NCBI RefSeq assembly: GCF_018491765.1
Contig: NZ_JABWCU010000030.1
Span: 1-41,493, forward strand
Length of the DNA: 41,493 bases
Direction: 5' to 3'
Origin: Novosphingobium profundi
GTDB taxonomy: Bacteria > Pseudomonadota > Alphaproteobacteria > Sphingomonadales > Sphingomonadaceae
The position numbers were made by a program, and so were the translations under genes. Below, in pieces: positions 24,461 through 33,194 of the stretch. The notes below the pieces were generated by a model. It saw only the letters and a list, made by a program, of their open reading frames with translations, searched no databases and was not told the origin of the DNA. How positions within the stretch are numbered: the first letter of the stretch is position 1; each line of letters begins with the position of its first letter.

Positions 24461-24477
24461 TATAGCATAAGGCTATA
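24461..24477. promoter_or_regulatory. Inverted repeat TATAGC-N5-GCTATA, candidate operator
   Basis: Perfect 6-bp arms TATAGC (24461-24466) and GCTATA (24472-24477) lie in the 102-base gap between the two long divergent operons, 17 bases before the methyltransferase GTG. The right arm is part of CTATAACAAAT (24473-24483), which recurs exactly at 37046-37056 upstream of the second methyltransferase operon. A GntR/HutC-type regulator is the nearest candidate binder. No clear sigma-70 pair is visible. Confidence 0.5.
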
Positions 24478-24493
24478 ACAAATGAGGTAGGCC

Positions 24494-25726
24494 GTGAAGA
24501 CGTCTCGTACATCCCCGCCCGCAAACGACCCTAGCGCCGCCTATGACGGCCCGCCGGACTATCGGGTGATTGGTCGCCATGCGGTGTTTCCGCAGACCGA
24601 TCACGACGAAATCGAGCGAATCAACTTCCTCGCGCAGATGAACCGGCACCTCGCGGCGCGCGTGGTTCCGGGCGTGAAGGCGGCCTACGACAGCCGCGTC
24701 GTGCCTGGGTTCGAGGTTGAAAACGGCCGCCCGATGAAGGACCGCCACGAGGCCCGCAAGGCGCTGCTCAAGGACCCGGCGTTCCAGACCTGGTCGGCGC
24801 TTCGCCGGATGACCATGGAACAGCGCCAGCAGGCCGGTCGCTGGACTTCGCTGCGTCAGGCCGAGCGTCTCGCCGAGATCGCGGCCGAGCTCACCGATGG
24901 CGACGAACGCCTTAAGCTCGATCCCACGCTGGCGATCCCGCGTTATGTCTCGGCGGTCGATCACCACTGCATGCCGGGAAGCTACCACACCGAATATTTC
25001 GAGGGCGACGTCACCAACGGCGCCAACTACGATCATGGCGGCTTCGTCACCACCAGTGGTCTGCTGGGCAAGTATTCCGATGGCGGCGGCATGGCCGTGG
25101 TGGGCTGGGTTAAGAAGAACCTGCCCGACTTTCAGCCAAAGAAGATTCTCGAGATCGGCGGCACGGTTGGCCATTCCAGCCTGCCGCTGGCCCAGGCCTT
25201 CCCCGAGGCCGAGATGACCATCGTCGATCTGGGCGCCCCGGTGCTGCGCTATGGCCTTGCCCGCGCCAAGTCGCTTGGTGTCGACAATGTCTCGTTCGTC
25301 CAGGCGAGCGGCGAAGACCTTGCGGACTTCGAAGACCAGAGCTTCGACTGGATCCAGACGACGATGTTCCTGCACGAACTCTCGACCACCGCGCTGCGCA
25401 ACATTTTCAACGAGACCAAGCGTCTCCTGAAGCCCGGCGGCATCGTGCTGCACGTCGAGCAGCCGCAGTACGCGCCCGGCATGCCGCTTTTCGAGCAGGC
25501 GATGCGCGACTGGGACGCGTTCTACAACAACGAGCCCTTCTGGTCGCGCATGCACGAGATGGACCTCGACCAGGCCATGATCGATGCGGGCTTCGCGAAG
25601 GACAGCCTGATCCATGGCGGCGTCTACGGCGTCGTCGACCGCGAGCTGTTCCCCGACGCAGCCGAAGATGAAACCGAAGACTACGGCCGCAAGGCGGCCT
25701 GGCACGTGATCGGAGCCGTGGCATGA
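24494..25726 (+). CDS. SAM-dependent methyltransferase 1
   Basis: A 410-residue class I methyltransferase. The C-terminal half has motif I ILEIGGTVG (218-226), the acidic residue in MTIVDLGAP, and WIQTTMFLHELST and LLKPGGIVLHVEQPQY for later motifs. The N-terminal ~200 residues form an unfamiliar domain ending in DHHCMPGSYH, matched by DIHCQPGSYH in the paralogue at 35697-36926; the shared His-Cys and His could bind metal or form part of the active site. The GTG start has GAGG at six-base spacing. It opens the nine-gene rightward operon and overlaps the next gene by four bases. Substrate unknown. Confidence 0.85.
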   Translation: MKTSRTSPPANDPSAAYDGPPDYRVIGRHAVFPQTDHDEIERINFLAQMNRHLAARVVPGVKAAYDSRVVPGFEVENGRPMKDRHEARKALLKDPAFQTWSALRRMTMEQRQQAGRWTSLRQAERLAEIAAELTDGDERLKLDPTLAIPRYVSAVDHHCMPGSYHTEYFEGDVTNGANYDHGGFVTTSGLLGKYSDGGGMAVVGWVKKNLPDFQPKKILEIGGTVGHSSLPLAQAFPEAEMTIVDLGAPVLRYGLARAKSLGVDNVSFVQASGEDLADFEDQSFDWIQTTMFLHELSTTALRNIFNETKRLLKPGGIVLHVEQPQYAPGMPLFEQAMRDWDAFYNNEPFWSRMHEMDLDQAMIDAGFAKDSLIHGGVYGVVDRELFPDAAEDETEDYGRKAAWHVIGAVA

Positions 25727-26082
25727 GCTTTTCCGACGCCCTGAACGGAGCCGGCGCCAAGCCTGCCGGCAAGCGTCCCTACTTCCTCGACGCGCAAGTC
25801 GAGAAGGTCCTCGCGATCACCATGGCGGTGGCGCAGGAACTGGCCGTCGCGCGCCAGCGCAATGACACGCTCGAGCGTTTGCTGCGCGAAAAGGGTATCC
25901 TCGAGGCGGGTGAGATCGACGCATTCGAGCCCACGCGCGAAGCCTCTGCCGAGCGGCAGATGTGGAACCAGGAATACATCGCCCGCATCCTGCGCATCGT
26001 GCAGCAGGAGAACGAGGCGGCGATCCTTGCCGACGATGTCGCCTCGGGCGATGTCGGCGAAGAACTCGCGCGCGAGGTTTGA
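25723..26082 (+). CDS. Small helical protein 1, methyltransferase partner
   Basis: A 119-residue mostly helical protein, not recognised. The central part (VEKVLAITMAVAQELAVARQ then NDTLERLLREKG) predicts a long amphipathic helix, possibly coiled coil. A second helix contains QEYIARILRIVQQENEAAI. It is paralogous to the protein at 35326-35700 over most of its length (shared G-RP-F-D, ELA-R-R-DT-ERLL, I-F-P, YIAR). Both copies sit directly after a paralogous methyltransferase with ATGA overlap, so the small protein is likely its obligate partner subunit. Confidence 0.78.
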   Translation: MSFSDALNGAGAKPAGKRPYFLDAQVEKVLAITMAVAQELAVARQRNDTLERLLREKGILEAGEIDAFEPTREASAERQMWNQEYIARILRIVQQENEAAILADDVASGDVGEELAREV

Positions 26083-26089
26083 TCGGGCG

Positions 26090-27484
26090 ATGAGCGAATT
26101 GTTCGAATTCACCGTGCCGGTCCTCGTCGTGGGAGGTGGCGCCTGCGGGTGCATCGCCGCGCTCGCCGCAGCGAAGGCAGGCGCGGACGTCCTTCTCATC
26201 GAGCAGGACGAGCGCCCAATGGGCTCCACCGGAATGTCGCAGGGCCTGATCTGCGCGGCCGGTACCAAGGCCCAGGCTGCGCTCGGGATAGAGGACAGCG
26301 CCCACACCTACTTCGACGACATCATGGCCAAGACCAAGGGCCAGACTGACCCTGTTCTGGCGCGTGCGATCGCGGACCATGCGGGGCCCACCGTCGACTG
26401 GATGGTCGAGGCGCTCGACATGCCCTGGGATCTCGACAAGGGTTTTCGCCCGGCTTACGGGAACAGCACGTATCGCGTGCATGGCTGGCACGGCCACAGC
26501 GGTCAGGACATGGTCGACCTGCTGCACCGTCGGCTCGATGACAACGGCGTCGACGTCATGACCGGGGCCAAGCTCGTCGACGTCCACTCGGACGACGAGG
26601 GCCGCGTGCTCGGTGTCACCATCGAACGCCCGGACGGTTCGCGCGAGGATGTCGGTTGCGACACGCTGATCCTCGCCTGCGGGGGCTTCGCCGCCAACCA
26701 CGCGATGGTTGCCGAAAACATGCCCGACGTCGCCATCGCCCGCAACAACGGCCACGAAGGCAGTCAGGGTACCGGCATTCGCGTGGGCGAGAAGCTGGGC
26801 GCCGCATTCGGCGACATGGCCTCCTACCAGGGCTATGCGATGCTCACCGAGCCGCAGGGGCTTCCGGTTCCTCCGGGGGTTCCCGTCGCGGGAGGCATCC
26901 TGGTCAACATCGAGGGCAAGCGCTTCACCGACGAGACCGCCGACATCGCAGGAATGGTGCACCCCGTGTTGCAGCAGCCGGGCGACTATGTCTGGGTGAT
27001 CTACGACGATCGCATCGAGGCCGAGGTCGACTATATCCCCGAGATCATTGAGCTCAACAAGCTCAACGCACCCCGCTTCGCCAATAGCGTGGAAGAGCTC
27101 GCCGATGTGCTTGGCCTGCCGCACGACGCACTGGCGGCAACGCTCGCGGACGCCCATGACGCGCAGGCCCGGGCCGAACCGGACGCGCAGGGACGCATCT
27201 GGAACCAAGACCTTCCCCCGGCGCCCCGCTTCCGTGCCCTCAAGGTCGTGGGCGCGATCTTCCACACGCAGGGCGGGCTCCAGATCGACGGCCAGGCGCA
27301 GGTCTTGCGTCCTGACGGCACCCCCCTGCCCAACCTCTTCGCAGGCGGCGGCGCGGCCCGCTCGGTCTCGGGTCCCGCGCACTGGGGCTACCTGCCGGCC
27401 ATGGGCCTCGCCACGGCGGTGACCTTCGGGCGCCTCGCCGGTGAGGCCGCAGCTCGCCTTGCGCTGGCCCGCGAGACGGCCTGA
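26090..27484 (+). CDS. FAD-dependent fumarate-reductase/ketosteroid-dehydrogenase-type flavoprotein
   Basis: A 464-residue FAD_binding_2 flavoprotein. FAD motif LVVGGGACGCIAALAAAKAG ends with the acidic LLIEQDE; GSTGMSQGLICAAG follows, and the C-terminal FAD segment is LPNLFAGGGAARS with GYLPAMGLATAV. Relatives reduce or create C=C bonds next to a carbonyl or carboxylate, e.g. fumarate reductase and 3-ketosteroid delta1-dehydrogenase. The ATG is eight bases after the small helical protein gene, with a weak GAGG upstream. No signal peptide or haem-binding domain, so electrons must go to a separate carrier. Saturation or desaturation of an enoate fits the pathway idea. Confidence 0.87.
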   Translation: MSELFEFTVPVLVVGGGACGCIAALAAAKAGADVLLIEQDERPMGSTGMSQGLICAAGTKAQAALGIEDSAHTYFDDIMAKTKGQTDPVLARAIADHAGPTVDWMVEALDMPWDLDKGFRPAYGNSTYRVHGWHGHSGQDMVDLLHRRLDDNGVDVMTGAKLVDVHSDDEGRVLGVTIERPDGSREDVGCDTLILACGGFAANHAMVAENMPDVAIARNNGHEGSQGTGIRVGEKLGAAFGDMASYQGYAMLTEPQGLPVPPGVPVAGGILVNIEGKRFTDETADIAGMVHPVLQQPGDYVWVIYDDRIEAEVDYIPEIIELNKLNAPRFANSVEELADVLGLPHDALAATLADAHDAQARAEPDAQGRIWNQDLPPAPRFRALKVVGAIFHTQGGLQIDGQAQVLRPDGTPLPNLFAGGGAARSVSGPAHWGYLPAMGLATAVTFGRLAGEAAARLALARETA

Positions 27485-27546
27485 CCGTCCCGCATCCGCC
27501 TTTCGTCCACTTTACGCAAATTCGCACTCATTTTCGGGAATTCATC

Positions 27547-29181
27547 ATGTCCGATACTGCTGCACCGGTTGCTCCCGCCGCCATCGCCACTTGCCCCGCC
27601 GATTTGCGCGACAAGCTCGAAGCCATCGTGGGCGCTGCCAACGTCACCTCCGACGAAGATCGCCTGCGCCTGTTCAGCGAGGACGTCTGGACCCGCTCCC
27701 AGCATGTCGCGATGCTGATCGTGGCGCCCGAGACCACGCAGGAACTGGCGGCGGTGGTCGCCGCCGCCAACGAGGCGGGCGTCGCGCTTGCCCCGCGCGG
27801 TGCGGGCATGAGCTACACCGAATCCTACCTGCCGGTCACCGACGACACCGTTTCGATCGACATGACGCGCATGAACAAGGTCCTGCGCATCAGCCGCGAG
27901 GACATGACCGTGACCGTCCAGGCCGGTTGCACCTGGCTCGACATGATCGAGGCGCTCAAGCCGCTTGGCCTGCGCACGCCGTTCTGGGGGCCGATGTCGG
28001 GTATCTACTCGACCATCGGCGGCGGTCTCTCGCAGCTCAATGCGATGTTCGGCGCGGGCCACTATGGCACTTCCAGCGAGAGCGTGGTCTCGCTTACCAT
28101 GGTGCTGGCCGATGGCCGCACCTTCAGCACCGGTGCGCGGGGCCCCGATGGCAACACGCCGCACTATCGCCACTTCGGCCCCGATCTCGTCGGCCTGTTC
28201 TGCGGCGATTCGGGTACGCTGGGTCTCAAGGCCGAGATCACCTTCCGCCTCATCCTGACCCCCCAGTTCGAGGATTCCGTCTCGTTCTCGTTCAAGACCG
28301 GCCCGGTCATGCTCGAGGCGCTGGCCGAGATGACCCGCGCCGGGATCGCCTCGGAAACCTGCGGCTTCGATCCCGGCCTCACCAAGGTGCGCATGAAGCG
28401 CATGTCGATGGCCGCCGACGTGAAGACGCTGGGCAAGGTCATCACCAAGGAGAAGTCGCTGGGCAAGGGCCTGCTGGCGGCCGCCAAGATCGCGATGGGC
28501 GGGCGCAACTTCATCCCCGAGGAAGAATACCCTCTCCACATCACCGCCGAGGGCCGCTGCAAGGAAGCGGTTGCCGCCGACATCGCCAAGGCGCGTGAAA
28601 TCGCCGCAAAGTTCGAAGGCGTCGAGATCGAGAACTCGATCGCCAAGGTGATCCGTGCGATGCCGTTCCCCGCCCCGAACTCGATCCTCGGCCCCGAGGG
28701 CGAGAGCTGGGTGCCCGTCCACGGCCAGGCCTCGCTCTCGACCGCGCCCGCGATGTTCTCCGAAATCCGCGCTTACTTCGATGAGATGGCTCCGACTTTC
28801 GAAGCCCACGGCATCTTCAACGGGTTCCTGTTCTCCTCGCTCTCGACCAGTGCGATCGTGATCGAACCGGTCTTCTTCTGGCCCGAGGGCTACCGCCCCG
28901 TGCACGAATCGATGATGGAGGCCGATCACCTCAAGAAGCTCAAGCAGATGGGGTCCAATCCCGAAGCGACCGCCATCGTCACGCAGGCGCGCAACAAGGT
29001 GAAGGAGATCTGCAAGAAGTATGGCGCTGCCCACTTCCAGATTGGGCGAGCCTATTCCTACCGCGACCGCCAGGATCCCGCGTTCCTCGACGTGCTCGAC
29101 GCGGTCAAGAACACGGTCGATCCCAAGGGTCTGTTCAACCCGGGTGGCCTCGGCTTCCCGCAGGGCAAGATCGCGCAGTGA
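27547..29181 (+). CDS. FAD-linked oxidase (PCMH/vanillyl-alcohol-oxidase fold)
   Basis: A 544-residue flavoprotein with a PCMH-type FAD domain at about residues 50-230: VAPETTQELAAVVAAANEAG, PRGAGMSYTESYLPV and SGIYSTIGGGLSQLNAMFGAGHYGTSSESV. The C-terminal cap domain ends YRDRQDPAFLDVLDAVKNTVDPKGLFNPGGLG-like (DPKGLFNPGGLG seen). Related enzymes include glycolate oxidase GlcD, vanillyl-alcohol oxidase and 4-cresol dehydrogenase. There is no clear His/Cys for covalent FAD in the usual place. It lies 62 bases after the previous flavoprotein gene and overlaps the next gene at its stop. Likely oxidises a hydroxy acid or benzylic-type alcohol; uncertain. Confidence 0.85.
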   Translation: MSDTAAPVAPAAIATCPADLRDKLEAIVGAANVTSDEDRLRLFSEDVWTRSQHVAMLIVAPETTQELAAVVAAANEAGVALAPRGAGMSYTESYLPVTDDTVSIDMTRMNKVLRISREDMTVTVQAGCTWLDMIEALKPLGLRTPFWGPMSGIYSTIGGGLSQLNAMFGAGHYGTSSESVVSLTMVLADGRTFSTGARGPDGNTPHYRHFGPDLVGLFCGDSGTLGLKAEITFRLILTPQFEDSVSFSFKTGPVMLEALAEMTRAGIASETCGFDPGLTKVRMKRMSMAADVKTLGKVITKEKSLGKGLLAAAKIAMGGRNFIPEEEYPLHITAEGRCKEAVAADIAKAREIAAKFEGVEIENSIAKVIRAMPFPAPNSILGPEGESWVPVHGQASLSTAPAMFSEIRAYFDEMAPTFEAHGIFNGFLFSSLSTSAIVIEPVFFWPEGYRPVHESMMEADHLKKLKQMGSNPEATAIVTQARNKVKEICKKYGAAHFQIGRAYSYRDRQDPAFLDVLDAVKNTVDPKGLFNPGGLGFPQGKIAQ

Positions 29182-30206
29182 TGTCCGAGAAAGGTGCGAC
29201 CTACCGCGCGATCCGTCTCGAACGGATCGCGCCCTCCTTCCGCGAAGGCTGCGAAATCGTCGACCTGCCGAGCCGTGAGCCCGGCCCTGGCGAAATCCGC
29301 GTGCGCAACCGTTTCTGCGGCATCAACGGCATCTTCGACACGCAGATCGCGCGGGACGCGGTCGACTACGTCAAGATCGCGCTTCCCACCTTCACCGGCG
29401 TCGAAGCGATCGGCGTGGTCGAGGCTATCGGCGAGGGCGTGCGCGAATTCGCCGTCGGCGATGCGGCCGTCTCGGTTCGCTTCACCGGCGGGTACCGCGA
29501 GGAAAACACAGCTCCGGCCAGCGCCTTCGTCAAGGCGCCGGCGCCGACCCGCGAGTATCTCGCGCTTTCCTCCACCGGCGTTTCGGCAATGGTCGCGCTC
29601 GAACGGATCGGCGAGCTCAAGGACGGCGAAACCGTTGCCATTTCGGCGGCGGCGGGTGGCCTTGGCCATTTCCTCGTCCAGCTTGCGGTGCTGCGCGGTT
29701 GCCACGTGGTGGGCGTTGCCGGTGGTCCCGAGAAGTGCGCCTTCGTGAAGTCGCTCGGCGCCGCACGGGTGATCGACTACAAGTCGGAAGACGTCGCCGA
29801 AGTGCTGGGGCGTGAATACCACAATGCGCTCGACGTTGCGGTCGACACGGTGAGCGGCAAGATCCACGACGCCTTCCTTGCCAACCTTGCCAACCACGGC
29901 CGTCTCGTCGTCGGCGGCGCGGCGGCGGACCTGGAGGGCAAGCCCGAGATCGTGACGGCCCCGCGCATCGCGAATTCGATCTACTACAAGGGTGCCTCGG
30001 TGCGCGGCTTCATGAACGGATTGCTCACGCCCTACTGGGACGATGCCCGCGAGCGGCTCTTCGCGCTCTACGAGGATGGCAAGCTCAAGGCCTGTATCGA
30101 CGAGGCCCGTTTCACCGGCATCGAGGGCATCTACGACGGGGTCGAACGGCTCCTGTCTGGTCGCTCCTCGGGCAAGGTGATCGTGGACTTGGTCGAGGCG
30201 ACCTGA
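29181..30206 (+). CDS. MDR-family NAD(P)H-dependent reductase (quinone oxidoreductase/prostaglandin reductase-like)
   Basis: A 341-residue zinc-free medium-chain reductase. GroES-like part: IRVRNRFCGINGIFDTQIAR and PTFTGVEAIGVVEAIGEGV. Nucleotide domain: VAISAAAGGLGHFLVQLAVL then GCHVVGVAGG, the AAxGGxG variant typical of enoate or quinone reductases. The ATG at 29181 is preferred over the GTG one codon earlier; the stop of the oxidase gene overlaps it. The 80 bases after it, before the LeuC-like gene, hold only a short inverted repeat. Reduction of an alpha,beta-unsaturated carbonyl is the expected chemistry. Confidence 0.87.
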   Translation: MSEKGATYRAIRLERIAPSFREGCEIVDLPSREPGPGEIRVRNRFCGINGIFDTQIARDAVDYVKIALPTFTGVEAIGVVEAIGEGVREFAVGDAAVSVRFTGGYREENTAPASAFVKAPAPTREYLALSSTGVSAMVALERIGELKDGETVAISAAAGGLGHFLVQLAVLRGCHVVGVAGGPEKCAFVKSLGAARVIDYKSEDVAEVLGREYHNALDVAVDTVSGKIHDAFLANLANHGRLVVGGAAADLEGKPEIVTAPRIANSIYYKGASVRGFMNGLLTPYWDDARERLFALYEDGKLKACIDEARFTGIEGIYDGVERLLSGRSSGKVIVDLVEAT

Positions 30207-30248
30207 ATTGACGTAGGCGGGTCGGCCCGGACAGGCCACCGCCTGCTG

Positions 30249-30262
30249 TTGCCTTCAGGCAA
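30249..30262. promoter_or_regulatory. Short inverted repeat TTGCCT-TC-AGGCAA
   Basis: Perfect 6-bp arms with a two-base centre lie in the only sizeable gap inside the rightward operon, 24 bases before the LeuC-like start. It could be an operator or a small mRNA hairpin that separates the flavoenzyme genes from the hydratase-lyase genes. No function is shown. Confidence 0.3.
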
Positions 30263-30286
30263 TCGATGCGACGCAGAAGAACAACC

Positions 30287-31675
30287 ATGACACAACCAGC
30301 CCCCAAGACCCTTTTCGCCAAGATATGGGACGCGCACCGGATCGAGACCGGTTCGACAGGCTCCAGTCTTGTCGCGATCGATCGCGTGTTCCTGCACGAG
30401 CGCACCGGCGCGGCGGCGCTCAAGTCGATGGCGGCGGCGGGACGCCCCGTGCACGATCCCGCGCGCGTCTTCGCGGTCATGGACCATATCGTCGACACGC
30501 GCATCGGTCGCGGCGACGGCACGCTGATGGAAGGCGGTTCGGCCTTCATTACCGAGACCCGTGCGGCGGCCAAGGCGGCGGGCATCATGCTGTTCGACGT
30601 CAACGATCCCGACCAGGGCATCACCCACGTCATCTCGCCCGAACTGGGCATCGTGCTGCCCGGCGTGACGCTCGTCGCCCCCGACAGCCACACCTGTACG
30701 CAAGGTGCACTGGGTGCGCTCGCCTGGGGCATCGGTTCGAGCGAAGCCGAGCACGCAATGGCGACCGGCACGCTGCGGATCGAGAAGCCGCGCACCATGC
30801 GCGTGACATTCACCGGCACGCTGGCTCCGGGTGTCACTGCCAAGGACATGGCGCTCGCGCTCATTGCCGCGCACGGCGCGGGCGGCGGTGCGGGCCATGC
30901 AGTGGAATTCGCAGGCGAAGCGGTCGAGGCGCTCGAGATCGAGGCGCGCATGACCTTGTGCAACATGGCGACCGAATTCTCCGCCATGGCGGGCTTCATC
31001 GCGCCCGACGCGAAGACCTTCGCCTATCTCGCGGGGCGCCGCTACGCGCCCGCACACTTCGACGAGCCCTATTGGCAAACGCTGCGCAGCGACGAGGGCG
31101 CGGTGTTCGACGCCGAGATCGTGATCGATGCGTCGAGCCTCGCACCGATGGTGAGCTGGGGCACCAGCCCGCAGCATTCGATGCCGATCGACGGCGCGGT
31201 GCCGCAGGGTCCGCAACGTGCGCACGACTACATCGGGCTCGAGGCCGGTGCCACCATGCTCGGCACGCCGATCGACGTCGCTTTCATCGGCTCGTGCACC
31301 AATGCGCGCCTTTCCGACCTTCGCCGCGCGGCCGCTCTGGTGAAGGGGCACAAGGTTTCGCCCGCGATCCGGAAGGCGCTCGTCGTGCCGGGCAGCTCGG
31401 CGGTCAAGCGCGCGGCCGAGGCCGAGGGGCTCGACGCGATCTTCACCGAAGCCGGGTTCGAATGGCGCGCGAGCGGCTGTTCGCTGTGCTTCTTCGCAGG
31501 GGGCGAGCGGTTCCCTGAAGGCAGCCGCACGATCAGCTCGACCAACCGTAATTTCGAGGGCCGCCAGGGTCCCGGCATCCGCACCCATATCGCAAGCCCG
31601 GAAACGGTGATCGCCAGCGCCATCGCCGGTGCTATCGCCGATCCGCGCGAACTCGCGAAGGAGACCGCCCAGTGA
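30287..31675 (+). CDS. Aconitase-family hydratase large subunit (LeuC-like)
   Basis: A 462-residue [4Fe-4S] dehydratase subunit. Cluster ligands are Cys337 (GSCTNARLSD), Cys398 and Cys401 (SGCSLC). Other family segments: VMDHIVDT, VAPDSHTCTQGALGALAWGIGSSE and VSWGTSPQ. The partner small subunit is encoded next, overlapping by four bases. Two-subunit relatives include isopropylmalate isomerase and the hydratases for citraconate, maleate or dimethylmaleate. The context (CoA-transferase, lyase, no leuA or leuB) argues against leucine biosynthesis. The ATG at 30287 is chosen because the earlier in-frame ATG adds only a basic MRRRRTT tail without a ribosome site. Confidence 0.9.
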   Translation: MTQPAPKTLFAKIWDAHRIETGSTGSSLVAIDRVFLHERTGAAALKSMAAAGRPVHDPARVFAVMDHIVDTRIGRGDGTLMEGGSAFITETRAAAKAAGIMLFDVNDPDQGITHVISPELGIVLPGVTLVAPDSHTCTQGALGALAWGIGSSEAEHAMATGTLRIEKPRTMRVTFTGTLAPGVTAKDMALALIAAHGAGGGAGHAVEFAGEAVEALEIEARMTLCNMATEFSAMAGFIAPDAKTFAYLAGRRYAPAHFDEPYWQTLRSDEGAVFDAEIVIDASSLAPMVSWGTSPQHSMPIDGAVPQGPQRAHDYIGLEAGATMLGTPIDVAFIGSCTNARLSDLRRAAALVKGHKVSPAIRKALVVPGSSAVKRAAEAEGLDAIFTEAGFEWRASGCSLCFFAGGERFPEGSRTISSTNRNFEGRQGPGIRTHIASPETVIASAIAGAIADPRELAKETAQ

Positions 31676-32277
31676 CCCCGTTCACCACGCTTTGCTCCAT
31701 CGCCATCCCGATCCTGCGCGACAACGTCGATACCGACGCGATCATTCCGAGCCGCGAAATGAAGAGCACCGGGCGAACCGGCCTTGCCGAGGGGCTTTTC
31801 GCTCCCTGGCGCTACAGCGACGTGGCGGCCCGCGTGCCTGATCCAACCTTCGAGCTCAACCGGAGCGAAGCGCAAGGCGGGCAGATCATCCTTGGCGGGG
31901 CCAATTTCGGTTGCGGGTCGAGCCGTGAGCACGCGGTCTGGGCGCTCGTCGAATACGGCATCCGCTGCGTCATCGCCGAAAGCTTTGCGCCGATCTTCCG
32001 CGCCAACTGCATCCGCAACGGCGTTCTGCCGATCACGCTGCAGCGTAGCGTGGTCGATGCACTTGCCTGGCATCAACTCGAAATCGATCTCGCAGCGCAG
32101 ACCGTGCGAGCTGGCGAGACGAACTGCACCTTCACGATCGAGGACGAGCCGCGCACGATGCTGCTCGAGGGGCTCGACGTGATCGACCTGACATTGAAGG
32201 CCCGGGACGCCATCGCGGCGTGGACCGACGCGGATCGCACGGCGCGCCCCTGGGTCTACCTGGAGAAGACGGCATGA
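31672..32277 (+). CDS. Aconitase-family hydratase small subunit (LeuD-like)
   Basis: A 201-residue swivel-domain subunit that completes the active site of the large subunit encoded upstream. Motifs: LRDNVDTDAIIPSREMKST, GGANFGCGSSREHAVWAL (substrate-binding GCGSSREH) and FAPIFRANCIRNGVLPI. The length is normal for LeuD. The GTG start overlaps the large-subunit stop, and the ATG of the lyase gene overlaps its own stop, fitting fixed stoichiometry. Substrate specificity loops cannot be assigned by eye. Confidence 0.9.
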   Translation: MTPFTTLCSIAIPILRDNVDTDAIIPSREMKSTGRTGLAEGLFAPWRYSDVAARVPDPTFELNRSEAQGGQIILGGANFGCGSSREHAVWALVEYGIRCVIAESFAPIFRANCIRNGVLPITLQRSVVDALAWHQLEIDLAAQTVRAGETNCTFTIEDEPRTMLLEGLDVIDLTLKARDAIAAWTDADRTARPWVYLEKTA

Positions 32278-33194
32278 CACAGATCCTCGTATCCGAAGTG
32301 GGCCCGCGCGACGGGCTCCAGTCGATCAAGCAGGTAATGCCGCTTGAGGCCAAGAAAGCCTGGATCGCGGCGGAAGCTGCTGCCGGCGTCAAGGAGATCG
32401 AGGTCGGCAGCTTCGTGCCGCCCAAGCTGCTTCCGCAAATGGCCGACACCGCCGAGCTCGTGGCCTTCGCCAAGGGTATCGAGGGTCTCAACGTGGTGGC
32501 GCTCGTGCCCAACGCGCGCGGCGCCGAGAACGCTGCGAAGGCGGGCGTCCACGGCATGTCGATCCCCTTTTCGCTCAGCGAAACGCACTCGATCCGAAAC
32601 GTGAAGAAGGATCATCCGGCGATGCTCGCCGAGATCGCGGCGGTCGCCCGGATCGCCAAGGACGCCGGAATCCACTTTGCGGTGGGTCTCTCCACCGCCT
32701 TCGGCTGCACCATCGAGGGCGCGGTGCCCGAGGATACCGTGGTGCGCCTCGCCGTTGCCGCGGCCGAAGCGGGTGGCCAGGAATTCAGCCTGTCGGACAC
32801 GACCGGCTATGCCGACCCCGCCCAGGTCAAGCGCCTTGTGCGCAAGGTCAAGGCCGCGGTGGGCGACGAGATGCTCACCACGCTGCACCTGCACAACACC
32901 CGCGGCCTCGGCCTTGCCAATGCGCTGGCGGGGCTCGAGGAAGGGATCACCACGATCGACGCCTCGATCGCGGGTCTTGGCGGCTGCCCTTATGCGCCGG
33001 GCGCTTCGGGCAACCTGGTTACCGAGGACCTCGTCCTCATGCTCAATACCATGGGCTACGACACCGGCATCGACCTGGAGAAGCTGCTCGAGGTACGAAA
33101 GATCCTCGCCGAGGCGCTTCCCGGCGAGCCGCTTTACGGCTTTACGCCCGATGCCGGGCCGATGCTCGACTACAAGGAAAGGATTGCGCGATGA
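32274..33194 (+). CDS. HMG-CoA lyase-family enzyme
   Basis: A 306-residue TIM-barrel DRE-metallolyase. SEVGPRDGLQ carries the catalytic Arg and the metal Asp; HLHNTRGLGLANAL holds the metal histidines; GGCPYAPGASGN contains the mobile-loop catalytic Cys of true HMG-CoA lyases. The enzyme should split a 3-hydroxy-3-methylacyl-CoA or a citramalyl-type CoA ester. It is coupled by overlaps to the LeuD-like gene before and the CoA-transferase after, so the substrate probably comes from the hydratase through CoA activation. Candidates are HMG-CoA (acetoacetate plus acetyl-CoA) or a substituted malyl-CoA. Confidence 0.92.
   Translation: MTQILVSEVGPRDGLQSIKQVMPLEAKKAWIAAEAAAGVKEIEVGSFVPPKLLPQMADTAELVAFAKGIEGLNVVALVPNARGAENAAKAGVHGMSIPFSLSETHSIRNVKKDHPAMLAEIAAVARIAKDAGIHFAVGLSTAFGCTIEGAVPEDTVVRLAVAAAEAGGQEFSLSDTTGYADPAQVKRLVRKVKAAVGDEMLTTLHLHNTRGLGLANALAGLEEGITTIDASIAGLGGCPYAPGASGNLVTEDLVLMLNTMGYDTGIDLEKLLEVRKILAEALPGEPLYGFTPDAGPMLDYKERIAR

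Noticed and set aside
27388..29034. A 548-codon minus-strand open frame opposite the FAD-linked oxidase
   Set aside because: The plus-strand product has clear FAD-domain motifs and fits the operon spacing; the antisense product is low-complexity and has no family features.
30287..32277. Leucine biosynthesis leuCD
   Set aside because: No leuA or leuB nearby, and the genes are translationally coupled to a lyase and a CoA-transferase, which indicates a catabolic hydratase.
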